Below are positions 34,916-43,570 of a stretch of DNA of 64,000 nucleotides, piece after piece (the first letter of the stretch is position 1; each line of letters starts with the position of its first letter). The notes under the pieces are model-generated. The model made no database searches. It had not been told where the DNA came from and saw only the letters and a list, made by a program, of their open reading frames with translations. Both the position numbers and the translations under genes were made by a program. Location of the stretch: NCBI GenBank assembly GCA_034663635.1, contig JAXDJH010000007.1:109441-173440 (forward strand), given 5' to 3'. Source of the DNA: JAXDJH01 sp034663635 (lineage in GTDB: Bacteria > Actinomycetota > CADDZG01 > WHSQ01).

Positions 34916-35806
34916 GTGCGGAAACAACTTCTGTTAGACGGACCGAGCCTCGTATACAGGGCGTTCTTTTCCGTGCCCAAGGACATCAAGGACAAGCAGG
35001 GCCGATCGGTGAATGCGGCTCGGGGTTTCCTCGACATGCTCGCCACGATGATCACCGAACGGAAACCGGACGAGCTCATCGTCGCCCTCGATGCCGATTG
35101 GCGACCCGCCTTCAGGGTCGAGGCCTACGCGGGCTACAAGTCGGAGCGACCCGAAGACCCACCTGAGCTGCCGTGGCAATTCGATCTGCTCGACGAGTTG
35201 CTTCGCGCCTTCGGCATCGCCCAAGCGAGCGTCGAAGGACTGGAAGCGGACGACACGATCGCGACGTTGGTCGAAAACGTTCCCGACGATCAAAGGGTCT
35301 ACATCGTTAGCGGAGATCGAGACATGCTCGCCCTCGTGAAAGATCCGAACATCCGGCTGCTTTTCCCCGTCAAAGGCGTGAGGCTGATGACGGATTTCGA
35401 CGAAGCCGGCGTCGAAGCGAAATATGGAGTGCCGCCGCGGCTCTACCCGGATTTCGCAACGCTGCGCGGCGACAGTTCGGATGGGCTCCCCGGCGTCGCC
35501 GGCATCGGGCCCGTGCGCGCAGTGAAGCTTCTGAAGGATTTCGGATCGATCGACGGGATCATGGAACGACTCGACGAGCTCCCGCTGAAACAACGACTCG
35601 TTTTCAAGGAGTCGCGGGACTATCTCGATGCCATGAAGACCGTCGTCGGACTCGTCCGCGACGCGGATGTGGAACTGACCGAGGCGGGGCCTCCCGACCC
35701 CGATGCCGTTAGGGCTCTGACCGAGAAGCACAACCTCCGGGGGCCGGGGGAAAGGCTCCTGCTCGCGCTCGGCGTTCCGGTCGCGATGGCCGAGGAGCCA
35801 AATTGA
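34916..35806 (+). CDS. 5'-3' exonuclease (PolI N-terminal-like flap nuclease)
   Basis: A stand-alone 296-residue FEN-family nuclease equivalent to the N-terminal domain of DNA polymerase I. Acidic metal ligands appear in LLDGPSLVYRAFF, LIVALDADWRPAFR, VEGLEADDTIATL, IVSGDRDMLALV and LRGDSSDGLPGVAGIGPVRAVKLL (helix-hairpin-helix). It lacks polymerase and proofreading domains. It likely removes RNA primers or flaps. The GTG start lies six bases after TAGCTT (34904-34909), a leaderless pattern. It overlaps the next gene by 4 bases (TTGA). Confidence 0.93.
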   Translation: MRKQLLLDGPSLVYRAFFSVPKDIKDKQGRSVNAARGFLDMLATMITERKPDELIVALDADWRPAFRVEAYAGYKSERPEDPPELPWQFDLLDELLRAFGIAQASVEGLEADDTIATLVENVPDDQRVYIVSGDRDMLALVKDPNIRLLFPVKGVRLMTDFDEAGVEAKYGVPPRLYPDFATLRGDSSDGLPGVAGIGPVRAVKLLKDFGSIDGIMERLDELPLKQRLVFKESRDYLDAMKTVVGLVRDADVELTEAGPPDPDAVRALTEKHNLRGPGERLLLALGVPVAMAEEPN

Positions 35807-36432
35807 CGCAGGTCCTTCTAGTTCGGCACGGAGCGACTGACTGGAACATCAATAAACGGGCTCAGGGTCAAGCCGATATCGCGCTGACCGAAAAAGGGAA
35901 ACTGCAAGCGCTCGACACGGCCGAGCAGCTGAAGAACTTCGACGTCGACGCTGTCTACTCGAGCGACCTCTCTCGGGCCAGGGATACGGCCAAGGCGATC
36001 GCCGACGTCCATGGCTTGGGTGTGATCGAGGATCCTCGGTTCCGCGAGATCGATCAGGGCGAGTGGACCGGACTTCCCGTTGACGAGATCAAGCAACGCT
36101 GGCCCGATCTCTGGGGCCCCGCCCGCCACTACAGCACTCGTCCGGGCGGTGAGTCGCCACAGCAGGTGCGCCAGCGCTCACTCGAAGCCTTGAAGGAAGC
36201 GGTTGCCCAGAACGAGGAAGGAACGATCGTGGTCGTGAGTCACGGAGGGACCATCCGCTGGCTGTGCGCGGAGTCGCTCGACTACGACGACAAGCGTTCC
36301 GCTCGGTTGCGCGGCGTGGGCAATGGGGGAGTGGTTTGCATGAGCGCAAAGCTCATCGACGGCGAGCTCGTGCTCGAGGGACTCGAACGCCTAGACGGAG
36401 CTACACCTGACCTAGACGACCCGAACGACTGA
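35803..36432 (+). CDS. Histidine phosphatase family protein
   Basis: A 209-residue phosphoglycerate-mutase-like phosphatase. LVRHGATDWN carries the catalytic His, followed by YSSDLSRARDTAKAI, FREIDQGEWTG and VVVSHGGTIRWL with the second His. Substrates range from sugar phosphates to alpha-ribazole phosphate; context does not decide. The TTG start is set by overlap with the exonuclease stop. It ends 3 bases from the convergent HtrA-like gene. Confidence 0.92.
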   Translation: MTQVLLVRHGATDWNINKRAQGQADIALTEKGKLQALDTAEQLKNFDVDAVYSSDLSRARDTAKAIADVHGLGVIEDPRFREIDQGEWTGLPVDEIKQRWPDLWGPARHYSTRPGGESPQQVRQRSLEALKEAVAQNEEGTIVVVSHGGTIRWLCAESLDYDDKRSARLRGVGNGGVVCMSAKLIDGELVLEGLERLDGATPDLDDPND

Positions 36433-36435
36433 GAC

Positions 36436-37380
36436 CTAGCGGGTCGAAAGCTCGATCGGCACGGCGCCTATCGTCACTACCGTTCCGTTGCGGAACACCT
36501 TTAGTTCAACCGTGCGGCCGATAGCGGTGTCGATCATCTGGCGTTGCAGGTCGCTGGCGTCTTGGATCGGAGTGCCATCGATCTCCAAGATGAGATCTTC
36601 GCTTCGCAGGCCCGCCGCCTGGGCGGGACTTCCGTCGACAACCTCGACCACTTCGATGCCGTGCGTGCGGCCGACCGACTCGGCGATCCGTGGCGGTAGC
36701 GGGCGATGTCCTCCCGCGATGCCGATGAACGCGCGACGGAACCGGCCCTCGGTCATGAGTGCGCCGATGATGCGACGAGTGATGGCGTTGATCGGGACGG
36801 CGAGTCCGAGACCGTTGCCGGCGACCGCTGTGTTTACTCCGACAACCTGACCCGTCCCGGCGGCAAGCGCGCCACCCGAGTTGCCGGGATTCAACGCCGC
36901 GTCGGTCTGGATCACGTTCTCCACGACGCGAACGGCCGTCCCCTCTCTAGTGGGGAACGAGCGACCGAGCGCGCTGACGACGCCGGCGGTTACCGAGCCG
37001 GAGAGGCCCATGGGATTTCCGAGTGCGACGACCAGTTGCCCTACGCGCAACGTTTCCGCGTCGCCGAGCTCGGCCGGCTCGAGTCCATCGGCCGAGATTC
37101 GTATGACGGCTAGATCCGAGAGGGGATCGCGGCCCACGACTTCAAACGAGAACTCTCGTCCGTCCGAGAACGAGGCCTTTCCCTTCTCGGTCCCAGCGAC
37201 AACGTGGGCCGAGGTCAGGAGGAAGCCGTCGGGCGTGATGACGACGGCCGACCCACCCGAGTCGGCCGAACGACCGTTCCGGTAGCGGTGGGTGATCTTG
37301 AGGCTGGTCACGGATGGCCCGAGCCGCTCCGCCACCCCCATAACCGTCCTCGAGTAGGCGTCCAGCTCGTCTGTACTCAT
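36436..37380 (-). CDS. S1C (HtrA/DegP-like) serine protease without signal peptide
   Basis: A 314-residue protease with a trypsin-like domain (His in LLTSAHVVAG, Asp in PLSDLAVIRI, Ser in TDAALNPGNSGGALA) and a C-terminal PDZ domain (about residues 215-310, AFIGIAGG...GSPAQAAGLRSEDLILEIDG). Unusually for this family it starts MSTDELDAYSRTVMGVAE, with no signal peptide or membrane anchor, and I see no upstream in-frame start that would supply one. It may act in the cytoplasm or be exported otherwise. A TACATT hexamer lies five bases before the ATG. Confidence 0.9.
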   Translation of the reverse strand: MSTDELDAYSRTVMGVAERLGPSVTSLKITHRYRNGRSADSGGSAVVITPDGFLLTSAHVVAGTEKGKASFSDGREFSFEVVGRDPLSDLAVIRISADGLEPAELGDAETLRVGQLVVALGNPMGLSGSVTAGVVSALGRSFPTREGTAVRVVENVIQTDAALNPGNSGGALAAGTGQVVGVNTAVAGNGLGLAVPINAITRRIIGALMTEGRFRRAFIGIAGGHRPLPPRIAESVGRTHGIEVVEVVDGSPAQAAGLRSEDLILEIDGTPIQDASDLQRQMIDTAIGRTVELKVFRNGTVVTIGAVPIELSTR

Positions 37381-37417
37381 GTAATAATGTAATCACACTT
37401 GCACGGAAAGGGAAACG

Positions 37418-37921
37418 ATGAGCGAAGAGATCGCAGGTTGGTTCGCCGGGCGCCTGCCCGACGATTGGTTCGAAGAGGCTCCCGAGGTTCGGGTAGACCG
37501 TGAGGAGATCCTCGTTATCGGTCGGATCCCGGACGTCGAGCTGGACGGCGACTCCTCGCCTGAGGCTCTGGAAGCCGCCCGGGTGGCCAGGATCGAGCGG
37601 TTCCGAGCCGACACCAGGGGCCAGCGGATGGAGATCGCCGACGAGGCGCAGCACAAGTTCCGCAAGAAGGTCTCGTGGGGGACCCGCTGCGGCGAGCTTT
37701 CGCTGGGCTTCACTACTCTGGCGGCTCCCGTGATGACACGACTCCGCCAGAAGGAACGGAAGGTGCTCGACACCCTCGTCGACGCGGGAGTGGCCCGGAG
37801 TCGCAGCCACGCTCTCGCCTGGTGCGTCCGACTCGTCGCCGAGAACGAGAAGGACTGGATCGGCAAGCTGAGGGAGGCCCTCAAGTCGGTCGAGAAGGTG
37901 CGAGCCGAAGGCCCCGCCTAA
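37418..37921 (+). CDS. Conserved-looking protein, function unknown
   Basis: A 167-residue acidic-then-basic protein. The N-terminal part contains WFAGRLPDDWFEEAPEV and a strand-rich VRVDREEILVIGRIPDVEL; the C-terminal part (LDTLVDAGVARSRSHALAWCVRLVAENEKDW) resembles a ribbon-helix-helix or similar helical dimer module. I cannot assign a function. The ATG is preceded by AAAGGGAAACG. It is divergent from the HtrA-like gene with a 37-base AT-rich gap containing TAATAATGTAATC. Confidence 0.8.
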   Translation: MSEEIAGWFAGRLPDDWFEEAPEVRVDREEILVIGRIPDVELDGDSSPEALEAARVARIERFRADTRGQRMEIADEAQHKFRKKVSWGTRCGELSLGFTTLAAPVMTRLRQKERKVLDTLVDAGVARSRSHALAWCVRLVAENEKDWIGKLREALKSVEKVRAEGPA

Positions 37922-37952
37922 CCGGCCTTCCCGCACCCGTTAGCCTCATGCG

Positions 37953-39137
37953 ATGGAATTCCGTCGCATCGAGCGCTTTCCGCCGTACGTCTTCTCGATC
38001 GTCAACGATCTGAAGGCTCAGGCGCGCCGCGACGGCGAGGACATCATCGATCTCGGGATGGGCAACCCGGACATCCCGACGCCCGACGCGGTGGTCGACA
38101 AGCTCAAAGAGGCCGCCGAAAACGCGCGCAACCACCGCTACTCGGCCTCCAAGGGCATCCCGAAGCTCCGAGCAGCGATCTGTGACGCGTACGAACGCAA
38201 CTGGGGAGTTGAGCTCGACCCCAACACGCAAGCCGTCGCGACGATCGGTGCCAAGGAGGGCTTGAGCCACCTCGCGTGGACGCTTTTGGAACCGGGCGAC
38301 ACCGTCTTGGTGCCCGAGCCCACCTACCCGATCCACACCTACTCGATGATCCTTGCGGGAGCGAGCTTGACGTCCGTTCCGCTGGCGCTCGAGAGCGACT
38401 TCTTCACCGATCTCGTGCGCGCTTACGAGAACTGTCAGCCGAAGCCGCGCGTCGTGCTCTGTTCCTTTCCCCACAACCCGACGACGGCCGTGGTCGACCT
38501 CGGGTTCTTCGAACAACTCGTGGAGTTCGCGAAGGCGCGCGACGTCGTGATCGTTCATGACCTCGCTTATGCCGATCTCCACTTCGGTCAGGACCACGCC
38601 CCGTCGCTGCTCCAGGTTCCCGGGGCGAAAGACGTCGGTGTTGAGTTCTTCTCGATGAGTAAGAGCTACTCGATGGCGGGCTGGCGCCTCGCGTTCTGCG
38701 TCGGTAACGCCGAGATCGTGCAAGCTCTCACGAAACTCAAGTCCTACCTCGACTACGGGGTTTTTCAGCCGATCCAGATCGCCGGGATCATCGCGCTCAA
38801 CGAATGCACCAACGTCCCGAAGGAGATCCGCGAGATCTACCGGGCGCGTCGCGACGTTCTGTGCGACGGACTAGAGCGCATCGGCTGGCAGATGGACCGG
38901 CCTCCGGCCACGATGTTCGCGTGGGCCCCCATCCCAGAAGAGTTCAAGCCGATGGGCTCGCTCGAATTCGCCAAACACCTCGTCAAAGAAGCGAAGGTTG
39001 CGGTCTCGCCGGGCATCGGCTTCGGTCCGAGCGGTGACGGCCACATCCGTTTCGCTCTCGTCGAGAACGAACAACGCATCCGCCAAGCGATAAGAGGGAT
39101 AAAGAAGGCCCTCTCCGACGGCCCGCCCAAGTCTTAG
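37953..39137 (+). CDS. alaC: Class I aminotransferase, AlaC-like (glutamate-pyruvate)
   Basis: A 394-residue PLP aminotransferase. It is close to AlaC throughout: RIERFPPYVFSIVNDLK, IIDLGMGNPDIPTPDAVV, HRYSASKGIPKLRAAI, ATIGAKEGLSHL, EPTYPIHTYSMILAGA, and the PLP Lys237 in SMSKSYSMAGWRLAF. AlaC interconverts alanine and 2-oxoglutarate with pyruvate and glutamate. The ATG lies six bases after TAGCCT (37941-37946), a leaderless pattern. The 3' end overlaps the convergent small membrane protein gene by 4 bases. Confidence 0.9.
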   Translation: MEFRRIERFPPYVFSIVNDLKAQARRDGEDIIDLGMGNPDIPTPDAVVDKLKEAAENARNHRYSASKGIPKLRAAICDAYERNWGVELDPNTQAVATIGAKEGLSHLAWTLLEPGDTVLVPEPTYPIHTYSMILAGASLTSVPLALESDFFTDLVRAYENCQPKPRVVLCSFPHNPTTAVVDLGFFEQLVEFAKARDVVIVHDLAYADLHFGQDHAPSLLQVPGAKDVGVEFFSMSKSYSMAGWRLAFCVGNAEIVQALTKLKSYLDYGVFQPIQIAGIIALNECTNVPKEIREIYRARRDVLCDGLERIGWQMDRPPATMFAWAPIPEEFKPMGSLEFAKHLVKEAKVAVSPGIGFGPSGDGHIRFALVENEQRIRQAIRGIKKALSDGPPKS

Positions 39138-39463
39138 CGCCCGAGCAGGAACGAGACCAGCACCAGCTCGGGAGTTAGCACCAACGCGAGACCGAGCAAG
39201 GTCAGGCCTGACTCCGACTCGTCTGACGTTCGGGGATTGATCATCGGTTTACTGGAGAATCCAAGTCCGTGATTCACGGAAGCGCCGCCCGGGATCGATC
39301 CCGCGCCGGCGATAAGGACGATCACGCCCGTGTAAAGAGCGGCCCTCGACATCGAGCCCGCAAACGAGTTGTCCGATGTCCACAACAGGAACGCCGTGAA
39401 CAGGCCAACGAAAGTCCAGCAGACCCCCGTGGCGATGGCTATCTGACGTGCCCACACCGGCAT
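39134..39463 (-). CDS. Small three-helix membrane protein, function unknown
   Basis: The 109-residue protein has three hydrophobic helices (about residues 8-27, 40-58 and 86-107) joined by a polar loop. The family is not recognised. It lies 2 bases downstream of the TetR gene on the same strand, so both are probably on one mRNA, and it may be a regulated target of that repressor. Confidence 0.72.
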   Translation of the reverse strand: MPVWARQIAIATGVCWTFVGLFTAFLLWTSDNSFAGSMSRAALYTGVIVLIAGAGSIPGGASVNHGLGFSSKPMINPRTSDESESGLTLLGLALVLTPELVLVSFLLGR

Positions 39464-39465
39464 CG

Positions 39466-40062
39466 CTAGATCAGCAGCCCTCGCAGACAGAACGCGACCG
39501 CCTCATCGGCGAGTTGAGGTCGATCGTCGGACGCTTCGGGATAGGTGCCGAAGTAGATCTCGACGAAATGGAAGATCGCGCCGAGGATGCCATGCGCCAT
39601 CAGCTCGGGGTCTCCTTCGCGTAACTCGCCGGCAGCGATCCCTTCTTTGATGTGAATTGCCGTGTCGGCGGCGATGATCTCTTGGCCCTTCTCGACGAAA
39701 CCAGAGAACTCGTCGTAGCGGCCAGCGGTCCGGATCAAAGCGAGGAATCCCGGGCGGGCCCTGAAGAACTCGATGGAGGAGCGGATGCCCTGCTCGATCC
39801 GGGCTACTGGATCCTCGATGTCTGCGATCGCCTCTTGCTGTCCACGCCTGAGTTGCAGGAGCGAGTCCTTCAGCAACTCGGAGAACAACGCCTCCTTGGA
39901 AGGGAAGTACCAGTAGAAGACGCCCTTCCCGACGCCGAGGGCATCGCAGATGTCGCCGACCGCGGCCCCGTGATAGCCCTGCTCCGCGAACAGCCGTCCG
40001 GCTGCCTCGAGGAGCTGGCGCCTCCTCTTGGACCCCCGCTTGGTCAGTCTTCGCTCGGCCAC
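39466..40062 (-). CDS. TetR/AcrR family transcriptional regulator
   Basis: A 198-residue repressor. The N-terminal helix-turn-helix reads RRQLLEAAGRLFAEQGYHGA...GVGKGVFYWYFPSKEALF, and the C-terminal ligand domain (about residues 75-198) is divergent. GYHGAAVGDICDALGVGKG is typical of fatty-acid or drug-responsive members, but the ligand is unknown. The GTG is six bases after TAGGGT, which itself lies within an inverted repeat, suggesting autoregulation. It faces away from the GTPase gene at 40120. Confidence 0.92.
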   Translation of the reverse strand: MAERRLTKRGSKRRRQLLEAAGRLFAEQGYHGAAVGDICDALGVGKGVFYWYFPSKEALFSELLKDSLLQLRRGQQEAIADIEDPVARIEQGIRSSIEFFRARPGFLALIRTAGRYDEFSGFVEKGQEIIAADTAIHIKEGIAAGELREGDPELMAHGILGAIFHFVEIYFGTYPEASDDRPQLADEAVAFCLRGLLI

Positions 40063-40067
40063 CCAAT

Positions 40068-40086
40068 AACCCTAAGTGAAGGGGTT
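40068..40086. promoter_or_regulatory. Candidate TetR operator
   Basis: AACCC and GGGTT flank a nine-base centre in the gap between the TetR gene and the divergent GTPase gene. The minus-strand reading contains the presumed -10 TAGGGT of tetR. Arms are short, so this is tentative. Confidence 0.4.
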
Positions 40087-40119
40087 CGATAAACCAGCTT
40101 CTTGTAGGCTGCCGCCTGG

Positions 40120-41442
40120 ATGAGCGAGCGTCGTCGAGTGTTGATAGTCGGAGCAGCGGGACGCGATTTCCACAACTTCAATGTGCGCTATCGGGACGAC
40201 GAGGCATCCGAGGTAGTTGCCTTCACCGCCACCCAGATACCCGGCATCGAGGGCCGCACGTATCCGGCCTCCATCGCCGGCCCCCTTTATCCGAACGGGA
40301 TCCCGATCCACCTGGAGGAAGAGCTCGAGCGCATCGTTGCCGACGAGCGCGTCGACGAGGTCGTGTTCGCGTACTCGGACGTCTCTCACAACGCGGTGAT
40401 GCACATCGGGTCGCGCGCTCTCGCCGCCGGCGCCGATTACACGCTGCTCGGCCCCCGCTCGACGATGATCGAAGCCGAGGTGCCGGTGGTCGCCGTCGCG
40501 GCGGTGCGAACGGGCGCGGGGAAGTCGCAGACGACGCGGGCGGTGTCGCGCGTCCTGAAGAACGCCGGCAAGAAAGTTGCAGTGATCCGTCACCCGATGC
40601 CCTACGGCCGGCTCGAAGATCAAGTCGCTCAGAGGTTCGAGACGTTGCAGGACCTGATCGACGCGCACTGCACGATCGAGGAGCGCGAGGAGTACGAGCC
40701 GCACCTGGATCAGGGTTCGATCGTTTACGCGGGCGTCGACTACGGCGAGATCCTGAAGATGGCACAGAAAGAAGCCGACGTTGTCGTCTGGGATGGCGGC
40801 AACAACGACCTTCCGTTCTACGTGCCCGATGTCCACATCACCGTTGCGGATCCGTTGCGGGTCGGGCACGAGACCTCGTACCACCCGGGCGAGACGAATC
40901 TTCGCATGGCGGATGTCGTGGTGATCAACAAGATGGACTCGGCCAAGCTCGAAGACGTCGAGATGCTGCGCACGACCATCAACTTCGTCAATCCGAAGGC
41001 CGAGATCGTCGAGGCTCGTTCGCCCATCAACGTCGAAGACGAACATCTGCTCAAAGACAAGAAGGTCCTCGTGGTCGAGGACGGACCGACGCTGACCCAC
41101 GGCGAGATGACCTACGGAGCTGGAGTTGTCGCGGCCCGCAGGGCGGGGGCCGCGGCCCTCGTCGACCCACGACCCTGGGCGACGGGCTCGATCAAGGGGG
41201 TCTACGAGAAGTACCCGCACATCGGCACGCTGCTCCCGGCCATGGGTTATTCGGAGCAGCAACGAAGAGATCTCGCCGAGACGATCAACTCATCCGACGC
41301 GGACGTCGTCTTGATCGCAACCCCGATCGACCTTCGCAACGTCTGCGACCTGACCAAGCCGGCCGTCCGAGCGACCTACGAACTGGAAGAGATCTCGACC
41401 CCAACTCTGGGCGACATCCTCAAGGACCGCCTCAACCTGTAG
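40120..41442 (+). CDS. Cyclic 2,3-diphosphoglycerate synthetase-like P-loop protein
   Basis: A 440-residue protein resembling archaeal cyclic 2,3-diphosphoglycerate synthetase. The N-terminal part (VLIVGAAGRDFHNFNVRYRD) is a Rossmann-like region; a P-loop follows in VAAVRTGAGKSQTTR (about residue 133); further conserved stretches are VIRHPMPYGRLEDQVAQRF, VVWDGGNNDLPFY, VADPLRVGHE and VINKMDSA. Bacterial homologues are usually called GTPases and are of unproven function; cDPG is a thermolyte in methanogens. It is divergent from a TetR regulator and convergent with an archaeal-type ornithine cyclodeaminase homologue. Confidence 0.82.
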   Translation: MSERRRVLIVGAAGRDFHNFNVRYRDDEASEVVAFTATQIPGIEGRTYPASIAGPLYPNGIPIHLEEELERIVADERVDEVVFAYSDVSHNAVMHIGSRALAAGADYTLLGPRSTMIEAEVPVVAVAAVRTGAGKSQTTRAVSRVLKNAGKKVAVIRHPMPYGRLEDQVAQRFETLQDLIDAHCTIEEREEYEPHLDQGSIVYAGVDYGEILKMAQKEADVVVWDGGNNDLPFYVPDVHITVADPLRVGHETSYHPGETNLRMADVVVINKMDSAKLEDVEMLRTTINFVNPKAEIVEARSPINVEDEHLLKDKKVLVVEDGPTLTHGEMTYGAGVVAARRAGAAALVDPRPWATGSIKGVYEKYPHIGTLLPAMGYSEQQRRDLAETINSSDADVVLIATPIDLRNVCDLTKPAVRATYELEEISTPTLGDILKDRLNL

Positions 41443-41448
41443 CCGACT

Positions 41449-41483
41449 GTTCATCTGATTGCCTTAAAGGCAACCACGTGAAC
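41449..41483. other. Interrupted palindrome between convergent genes
   Basis: An inner perfect dyad TTGCCTT-A-AAGGCAA (41459-41473) is enclosed by GTTCA (41449-41453) and TGAAC (41479-41483). It sits between the stop codons of two convergent genes and could be a bidirectional terminator or a protein site; no T-tract follows. Confidence 0.45.
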
Positions 41484-41507
41484 ACTCGGCGGGGGTCGAG
41501 AGGGGGG

Positions 41508-42803
41508 TTAGCGTCGGGTCCGGCTCCCGGCCTCGCGCGCGGCCTTGTTCTCGGCGTTATCCCTCATCTCGTCCGGCGCGAGATGCTCGGCGAGTTGCCG
41601 GATGAACAAGCCAACGTCGGTGATGATCCCCATCGATTGGAACGAGCCGCGGTCCATCAACTTCGTAACCGTCGCCTGGTTGATGTCAACGCAAACGAGC
41701 GGGACAGAGGCCGGCAGGCAATTGCCGGTAGCGATCCCATGCAGCATCGTGCCGACGACGATGCAGTAGCCGATCAGATCCGCGTCGTCCGGCCCCCAAA
41801 TGATGTCCCGCAGTTTCCGCTGAACCGTCGGCATGTCGGTGACCACTTCCGGCAGGGGACCGTCGTCGCGCACGCTTCCACCGAAGAGATAGTCGGCGCC
41901 TCGAGTGACGAGGTTGTAGACGATCCCATCGCTGAACGCATCGGCTTCGATCGCCGCCTTGAAGGTTCCGTGGCGACGGAGCTCGTTGATGGCGCGGATG
42001 TGGTGCTCGTGCCCATGCTCTGCCGGGATCCCGTGCTCGAGATAGACGCCGAGCGAAGTCCCGAACATGTGCGACTCGATGTCGTGTGCTGCAACGCCGT
42101 TGCCGGCGAAGAGCGCATCGACGTAGCCCGCCCGGATCAGGGCGCACAGATCCGGCCCGGAGCCCGTGTGCACGATCGCCGGCCCCGCGACCCAAAGGAT
42201 CCGCTTACCCGCCTCCTTGACTCCGCGCATCTGGCCGGCGACCTGCTCGACCAACAACGCCTTGGGCTTCTCACTCGAGACGTCCGATGACATGAACTCG
42301 AACGCCTGGCGCGCGTCGCCCTGCGGACGCTCGGGTGGGGTGACGCGGATGCCGAGTCCTCCCATGACGATCTGCATCCCCTTCGACACATCGCCCATCG
42401 GGATGGTGCGGGCTCGCTCCCCCTCGATGAAGATGCCGCAGTCCATCTCCGGACGCTGAACGTCGATCCAGTGCCCGTCGATGCGCACCTGCGTGTCGAG
42501 GTTGGTTGTGGAATAGAAGCCGGCCGGGAATGCTCCGTCCACATCCGCCTCCGTCACCTGCGCGTCCTCGACCGTTTCGGGGTTCGCCCCCAGTTGCTGC
42601 AGCCGATCGATCAGCCTCATCAGCTCGTCTTCGGTTGCGGAGGTGACCTTGATCCGGGCGAACGAGGGGTCTTCGTGTTTGACCCCTAGCTTCAGCTCGA
42701 CGATCTCGAACGTGGCGGAATTATTGATGATCTCGTCGAGGACGCTCGGCAGCGAGAGCGAGTCGATGATGTGGCCTTCGAGCGTGACGGTTTCCGAGGG
42801 CAT
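41508..42803 (-). CDS. TIGR00300-family protein, archaeal-type ornithine cyclodeaminase homologue
   Basis: A 431-residue protein of the LOR/SDH-region family (TIGR00300): TVTLEGHIIDSLSLPSVLDEI, HEDPSFARIKVTS, PAGFYSTTNLDTQVRIDG, VDVQRPEMDCGI, AGPAIVHTGSG, FAGNGVAAHDIESHMFGTSLG and GGSVRDDGPLPEV. The same domain forms the C-terminal half of cyanobacterial arginine-catabolic enzyme ArgZ/AgrE and archaeal ornithine cyclodeaminases, which turn ornithine into proline plus ammonia. This protein has no arginine dihydrolase domain. The start overlaps the esterase stop by one base, so both form an operon. Confidence 0.88.
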   Translation of the reverse strand: MPSETVTLEGHIIDSLSLPSVLDEIINNSATFEIVELKLGVKHEDPSFARIKVTSATEDELMRLIDRLQQLGANPETVEDAQVTEADVDGAFPAGFYSTTNLDTQVRIDGHWIDVQRPEMDCGIFIEGERARTIPMGDVSKGMQIVMGGLGIRVTPPERPQGDARQAFEFMSSDVSSEKPKALLVEQVAGQMRGVKEAGKRILWVAGPAIVHTGSGPDLCALIRAGYVDALFAGNGVAAHDIESHMFGTSLGVYLEHGIPAEHGHEHHIRAINELRRHGTFKAAIEADAFSDGIVYNLVTRGADYLFGGSVRDDGPLPEVVTDMPTVQRKLRDIIWGPDDADLIGYCIVVGTMLHGIATGNCLPASVPLVCVDINQATVTKLMDRGSFQSMGIITDVGLFIRQLAEHLAPDEMRDNAENKAAREAGSRTRR

Positions 42804-43570
42804 CAGGTGAGCCCACCCGTAGAACGTTTCTGGATGAACTCTTGCGTGCGACGGAAGACGTCGTCGCGATCGTGATCCATCGTGATCACGTGGTAACTGC
42901 GGTCGAGCCAGACGAGCTCCTTGTCCGTGGAGCCGACGTTGTCGTTGATGAATTGCGAACTTGCGGGTGGAGAGGTGTGGTCGTTGCGGCTATGCATCAC
43001 GAGCAAGGGAGCGGTCACTTTAGGAAGTTCCGCTCTCACGTTCTTGCAGTACTTGAGCATGTGAGCTGCCGCCACCGTCGGGAGCTTGTCGTAGCAGAGC
43101 TCGTCCTGGCCCTCGAGACAGATGTCGTTGCCGACCCCCGGAAGCGACTTGATCAGCTTCGGCATCACCGGCGCGAGGAATCGGAGCGGATCCTTGGTCA
43201 GGACGAAGGGAGCGAGCAAGACGAGCCCGGCGATCTTGCCGGGGTTTCGGGCGGCGAGGTCCAACGCAAGCGCTCCGCCGAAAGACAGAGCGACCACGAA
43301 CAGCTCGTCGTGTCCGGAGGCGAAGTTCGCGAATTCTTTGTCGACGGCCCCCGACCAGTCCTCGGCCTTCTTCGAATTGAGGTCCTGCCAGGTGGTGCCG
43401 TGCCCGGGAAGCCGTACGCCCCGGACCGACAGCCCGGCGGCGGCCAGGTGCTCGCCCAGCCCCCTCATTGAGCGAGGGCTGCCCGTGAATCCGTGCACGA
43501 GCAGGGCCCCAGTCGGGCCGGAGCCGAGCTCGAATTCCTCGGCCCCCTCTCGGATCTGAAGTTCCTGCAA
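42803..43570 (-). CDS. Alpha/beta hydrolase, carboxylesterase (Est30-like)
   Basis: A 255-residue hydrolase with LLVHGFTGSPRSM (oxyanion loop), LPGHGTTWQDL, nucleophile Ser in VVALSFGGALAL, acid Asp in MHSRNDHTSP and His in RSYHVITMDHD. The pattern and length match Est30-type carboxylesterases and monoacylglycerol lipases. The TTG start at 43570 is supported by GGGAGG at spacing six on the minus strand. It is coupled to the downstream cyclodeaminase-like gene. Confidence 0.9.
   Translation of the reverse strand: MQELQIREGAEEFELGSGPTGALLVHGFTGSPRSMRGLGEHLAAAGLSVRGVRLPGHGTTWQDLNSKKAEDWSGAVDKEFANFASGHDELFVVALSFGGALALDLAARNPGKIAGLVLLAPFVLTKDPLRFLAPVMPKLIKSLPGVGNDICLEGQDELCYDKLPTVAAAHMLKYCKNVRAELPKVTAPLLVMHSRNDHTSPPASSQFINDNVGSTDKELVWLDRSYHVITMDHDRDDVFRRTQEFIQKRSTGGLT

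Noticed and set aside
40072..41262. 396-residue antisense frame over the cDPG-synthetase-like gene
   Set aside because: Complement of a conserved P-loop gene; composition is low-complexity Arg/Asp/His.
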